Source: Verrucomicrobiia bacterium (GTDB lineage Bacteria > Verrucomicrobiota > Verrucomicrobiia > Opitutales > Cerasicoccaceae). From it: a stretch of 64,000 nucleotides of DNA. The notes beneath the pieces were generated by a model, which worked only from the letters and a program-made list of their open reading frames with translations, did not search any database and was not told the DNA's origin. The translations under genes were made by a program, and so were the position numbers. The stretch is taken from positions 372,001 to 436,000 of the forward strand of contig JAUIHT010000004.1 of assembly GCA_030432235.1 (NCBI GenBank). Direction: 5' to 3'. Of the stretch, positions 60,996 to 64,000 are shown in pieces (the first letter of the stretch is position 1; each line of letters opens with the position of its first letter).

Positions 60996-63590
60996 CTAAA
61001 CCTCCAACTTGTCACGAGCTCTGCTGGCGAAGAAGATACGGAAAACTTCGCAGGCGGACAGGTGCGGGTGGCCGTTTTTGACATTCAGCGCGGCTATTTC
61101 AAAAGCGATACGCCACTGATGGCAGAGCGTGCGCAGACCGTAGCAGTAGCTGTGCTTCGGGTCGTAGATGTACGTCGCTTCCGAGCTGAGACCGTTCACC
61201 TCGATGACTTTTAAATTCCGCCCTGCCGACAAATCCTCCGCGCTCGGCACACGAATATCGTAGCGGCCAAAGTCGAAGCCTTCGAAGTGGCCGCTAACTA
61301 CGTCTAAGGCGGCAATCAATTCCGGCGTGACCAGATGGGACCCGTCGAGGAAGAGAGAGCCGCGGCAATGCGTGCCCAACTCAGCCAACGCTATCGTCTC
61401 GCCGTCGTTGGGGATTTCCTCAAGGCGGTCCTCGAACTTGTTAAGGAAAAACTTCGCCATGCCCACGGCGCGATCATCGTGGAGGATGAGCCACTCAAGC
61501 GTGTGTTTGCCGTCCCCGGTGAGTTGGGGAAAGCGCTTGTCGGTGATACCGAGGATGTGTCCGCGCTCATCGCCCGGATAGCGGTAGTAAAACACGCCGT
61601 ATTCTTCACCCGGTGCGAAGGCCTGAGCGATGGTGTCGTCGATGGCGCGCTCCAGATAACCGCGAGCCTCTTCGCGCGAGCGCACGATGGCCACACCTTC
61701 GCCGCGCTCGCCCACATCGGGCTTCAGCACCACGGGGAAGTCCAGGCCGCCCTCCGCCATGAAGGCATCCAGGGCGGTAAAGTTCTCATCCGCCGGTTTG
61801 TCCTTTTCCAAAACCGTCCAGGCCGCGACGGCATCTCCGGCGCCTGCGAGACCGCGCAGGATGACCTGCTTGCTCTCGATGGCCAAGCCGCCGCCATTGG
61901 GAATGCCGGGATTGACGGCGGTAAAGAGCGGCGGGCAGCGATATTTGATAAACCCATGCCAGGTAATGTAGAGACCGACCGGAACATACACCGCCCAAAG
62001 CGGCCAGTACTCCCATCGCGTCAGCCGTCGCCAACGTGAAAGCAACAGTCGACGGCCACGCCAGGTCAACAGCGGCACGAGCCCGTGAATCAACAGCCAG
62101 AGAGCAAATATGCCGCCGAGAAGAATCCAGATGGCGTAGCGGTCGTACTGCTCCACCCAGCGCAACACGACGTCTCCGGCCAGCCAGGACAAGCCGACAA
62201 GGATGGGCGTCCACGCCAGCACGGCCACAGCGAAGTACGGCAGAAACTTGCCCAGAGGCATCCGCAAAACACCCGCTGCAACGTAAGCCGGAAGGCGTGT
62301 GCCCGGCACGAAGCGCGAGGTCAGGATGATGACCGCTCCGCGTCGATGATACCAGCGCTCCATGCGCTCGACGGTTTTCGCGGAGACAAACCACTTGAGT
62401 GGGGCACGGCTCAGGGCAGGCTTACCCAAATAACCGAGCGCATAGAGCATGAGGTCGCCGATGAATATCCCTACCGCACAAGCGACTATCGCAGCCCACA
62501 AGGGAAGCGTTCCCCGCGATGCCAACAGACCTCCGATGATGCAGCTCAGGTCCTCCGAGACCAGCGTTCCCAAGGCCAGCAGTGCCATCAGGAAACCGTA
62601 GCCTGGCTCATGCACCGAGGAAGAGAAAGACTCCGGGTCAACGCTCTGCGGCGCAAAGTTTCCCGCCTCCACGCGTCGGACAAACTCTTGCACGGGTGCA
62701 GCAAAGGTTTCCGGCTTCATCAACATCTGCAGATGTCCGCCATCGGTCCAGACCCGCTCGGACTGTTGCGCAATACGCGCATGCTCGGCCGCGGCCATCG
62801 GCGGAACGAACGCGTCGTCCTTACCATGAATGATGAGCATGGGGCCGTCGAAACGTTCGATGACTCCGCGCAGGTTCCTCTGGTCGGTGTCGTAGAAATT
62901 GCGCGCGTAAGCCACGTTGAAGATACCGTGATCCATGTAACCAAAGTGCGGCGTGAAATTTTGCAGGAGCCAAAGCCCGCCGAGCTGCAAGCCGTGCAGA
63001 CCGTGGTTGAGCGCGTAATTGCCCAGCAGCTCGCGCTCTTGCACGCCGATGGCCGAACACATAATCAGCCCCTCCACACGCTGCGGGGCGATGTCCGCGA
63101 CGTTCAGGATAACGCCGCCGCCCATACTGTAGCCGGCAAGGTAGGCCTGCTCAATGCCAAGGGCGTCCATCAACTCCAGCGTGTAGCGGGCACCGGCACG
63201 CACGGAGTAATCGGCGATGCCTATGGTGGAGCCGCCAAAGCCCGGAAGGTCCGGCACGATCAGACGGCAGGTTTGGTTGAGCTCCGGGATAAACCTATCC
63301 AGTGCCATTGAGGCCACCGGGCTACCATGGATGAGGACCACAACGGGCGCGTCCGGTTCGCCGTTGAGCGCGGGCAAATCACGATAGGCTATCTGCACCG
63401 TCTTGCCAGTGGGCGCGTCGCGGTCGTATTCGCGCACTTCCACACGCTGCTGACCGGGAAGCAGTTCACCTTCCGTCGGCACAAAGAGCCGCGCGATGCT
63501 CGACAACACTAGCAGCACAACGAAAGCGATCAGCAGGCGCCGCTTGCGGGAGCGCCGTTGCGCGGTCGCGGTTGCCTCGGGCTTGCTCAT
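60996..63590 (-). CDS. Fusion: alpha/beta hydrolase - VTT/DedA membrane domain - ATP-grasp
   Basis: 864 residues with three domains in a row. First, an N-terminal membrane helix (LLIAFVVLLVLSSIARLF), then an alpha/beta hydrolase (about 45-310): oxyanion region VVVLIHGSPVAS, nucleophile Ser155 in AGYSMGGG, acid in IHGKDDAFVP, His in DGGHLQML. Second, a VTT/DedA domain (about 335-560) with GFLMALLALGTLVSEDLSC and LTSRFVPGTRLPAYVAAGVL, the conserved Arg-Phe-Pro-Gly-type element. Third, an ATP-grasp-like domain (about 610-830): FPVVLKPDVGERGEGVAIV and LKVIEVNGLSSEATYIYD. The hydrolase and ligase may act on a lipid-linked substrate handled by the VTT part. Follows the gene at 63594 by 3 bp. Confidence 0.85.
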   Translation of the reverse strand: MSKPEATATAQRRSRKRRLLIAFVVLLVLSSIARLFVPTEGELLPGQQRVEVREYDRDAPTGKTVQIAYRDLPALNGEPDAPVVVLIHGSPVASMALDRFIPELNQTCRLIVPDLPGFGGSTIGIADYSVRAGARYTLELMDALGIEQAYLAGYSMGGGVILNVADIAPQRVEGLIMCSAIGVQERELLGNYALNHGLHGLQLGGLWLLQNFTPHFGYMDHGIFNVAYARNFYDTDQRNLRGVIERFDGPMLIIHGKDDAFVPPMAAAEHARIAQQSERVWTDGGHLQMLMKPETFAAPVQEFVRRVEAGNFAPQSVDPESFSSSVHEPGYGFLMALLALGTLVSEDLSCIIGGLLASRGTLPLWAAIVACAVGIFIGDLMLYALGYLGKPALSRAPLKWFVSAKTVERMERWYHRRGAVIILTSRFVPGTRLPAYVAAGVLRMPLGKFLPYFAVAVLAWTPILVGLSWLAGDVVLRWVEQYDRYAIWILLGGIFALWLLIHGLVPLLTWRGRRLLLSRWRRLTRWEYWPLWAVYVPVGLYITWHGFIKYRCPPLFTAVNPGIPNGGGLAIESKQVILRGLAGAGDAVAAWTVLEKDKPADENFTALDAFMAEGGLDFPVVLKPDVGERGEGVAIVRSREEARGYLERAIDDTIAQAFAPGEEYGVFYYRYPGDERGHILGITDKRFPQLTGDGKHTLEWLILHDDRAVGMAKFFLNKFEDRLEEIPNDGETIALAELGTHCRGSLFLDGSHLVTPELIAALDVVSGHFEGFDFGRYDIRVPSAEDLSAGRNLKVIEVNGLSSEATYIYDPKHSYCYGLRTLCHQWRIAFEIAALNVKNGHPHLSACEVFRIFFASRARDKLEV

Positions 63591-63593
63591 GGC

Positions 63594-63999
63594 TCAGGCG
63601 CGCGGATTCAGCGAGACGGTGACTGGCTCGAGGAAACGCGGCTCCGTCGGATGCTTGGGCGCATAGGCTAGTTTGATCTCCTCCGCGGAAGCCTCCACCT
63701 GGCACAGGCTAACCGTCTCGGAGTCATCGCGCTGCATGAAGACCGAATGCGTGGACGCCTCGGGCATGAAGTGCTGATGGAAGGCCTCAAGCTTTTCCGG
63801 CGAGGGATCGGCCTGCCCCGCCACCATCTCTGCAAACAAATGCTGTCGTGTCAGCATAACCTCTTCCGGCATAAAGGACGAGGACGTCACTGGCTGCCGA
63901 ATGGACTCACGCTCGCCGATTTCGAGCGTGTGCGTATCCCAGGTGAAACGCCGGGCGCTGGCCAGCCCGACAGCCAGCAAGAGAAAGCCGTCGTAGTGG
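63594..63999 (-). CDS. C-terminal part of an unknown protein (5' end outside window)
   Basis: The frame is open to the window's right edge and ends at the stop at 63594. The visible part starts HYDGFLLLAVGLASARRFTW, then has THTLEIGERESIRQPV and a Met-rich helical part, ending RFLEPVTVSLNPRA. No family is recognised. The 3-bp gap to the fusion gene suggests one operon. Confidence 0.6.
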   Translation of the reverse strand, partial: HYDGFLLLAVGLASARRFTWDTHTLEIGERESIRQPVTSSSFMPEEVMLTRQHLFAEMVAGQADPSPEKLEAFHQHFMPEASTHSVFMQRDDSETVSLCQVEASAEEIKLAYAPKHPTEPRFLEPVTVSLNPRA

Positions 64000-64000
64000 C

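Overview
The window looks like a chromosomal segment of a Verrucomicrobiota bacterium, probably Opitutae-like. The reasons are a planctomycete/Verrucomicrobia-type bacterial microcompartment (BMC) operon, an exosortase with PEP-CTERM proteins, SLA1-like (SHD1) domain proteins, a secreted protein with repeated 'NLGQLK' motifs, a bacterial SET-domain protein and moderately high GC. The lineage is inferred from gene content only; there is no rRNA here.

Layout. 1-3.9 kb: end of a DNA glycosylase gene, a PEP-CTERM protein with two Asp-Thr-Gly motifs, and a class III aminotransferase next to a duplicated SCP2-like protein. 3.9-8.4 kb: a tightly packed, AT-richer three-gene cassette of secreted or membrane proteins, including an HEXXH protein and a repeat/Ca-binding protein. 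8.5-11 kb: a SET-domain protein, and a coiled-coil lipoprotein paired with a small membrane protein. 11.2-16.7 kb: an MFS transporter, an SHD1 protein, a GbsR-type regulator with likely operators in front of itself and a DUF2071/membrane protein pair, and an anion permease. 16.7-26.5 kb: a surface-glycan or lipid-glycan neighbourhood (methyltransferase, B12/radical SAM enzyme, GT4, epimerase, GT-C, GT2, VTT/DedA, second GT-C). 26.6-32.1 kb: a pilin with a strong terminator, a PIN/TRAM membrane protein, a 43-residue membrane peptide overlapping an FGE-like gene, an exosortase and a nucleotide cyclase. 32.1-33.7 kb: an ArsR / Cys-tail peptide / permease operon with a triple operator. 33.8-45.7 kb: a CBM9-like esterase, Smr protein, PspA-like operon ending in a 25-residue peptide and a strong terminator, MetW, MBL hydrolase, DEDDy exonuclease, thioredoxin-like ferredoxin, XerD-type recombinase, SHD1-serine protease and tRNA-Gly(GCC). 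45.9-54.9 kb: a PstS-like protein, then the BMC operon (PduL, three BMC-H, AckA, three BMC-P, PduP-like aldehyde dehydrogenase, class II aldolase) headed by an ATP-grasp-like gene. 55-64 kb: a divergent TonB receptor, GMC oxidoreductase, a second PEP-CTERM protein, a cryptic kinase-like protein, a frameshifted small gene, and an 864-residue hydrolase-VTT-ATP-grasp fusion.

How the parts fit. The BMC genes form a shell plus the core route sugar-phosphate -> aldehyde (aldolase) -> acyl-CoA (AldDH) -> acyl-phosphate (PduL) -> acid + ATP (AckA), as known for planctomycete and verrucomicrobial fucose/rhamnose compartments. The sugar kinase, isomerase and regulator are not in the window. The exosortase can serve the two PEP-CTERM proteins encoded here.

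A notable feature is a set of intergenic islands of seven-base-periodic repeats. Each has its own heptamer sequence, and several are arranged as inverted pairs. Four of them lie in the gaps of the BMC operon.
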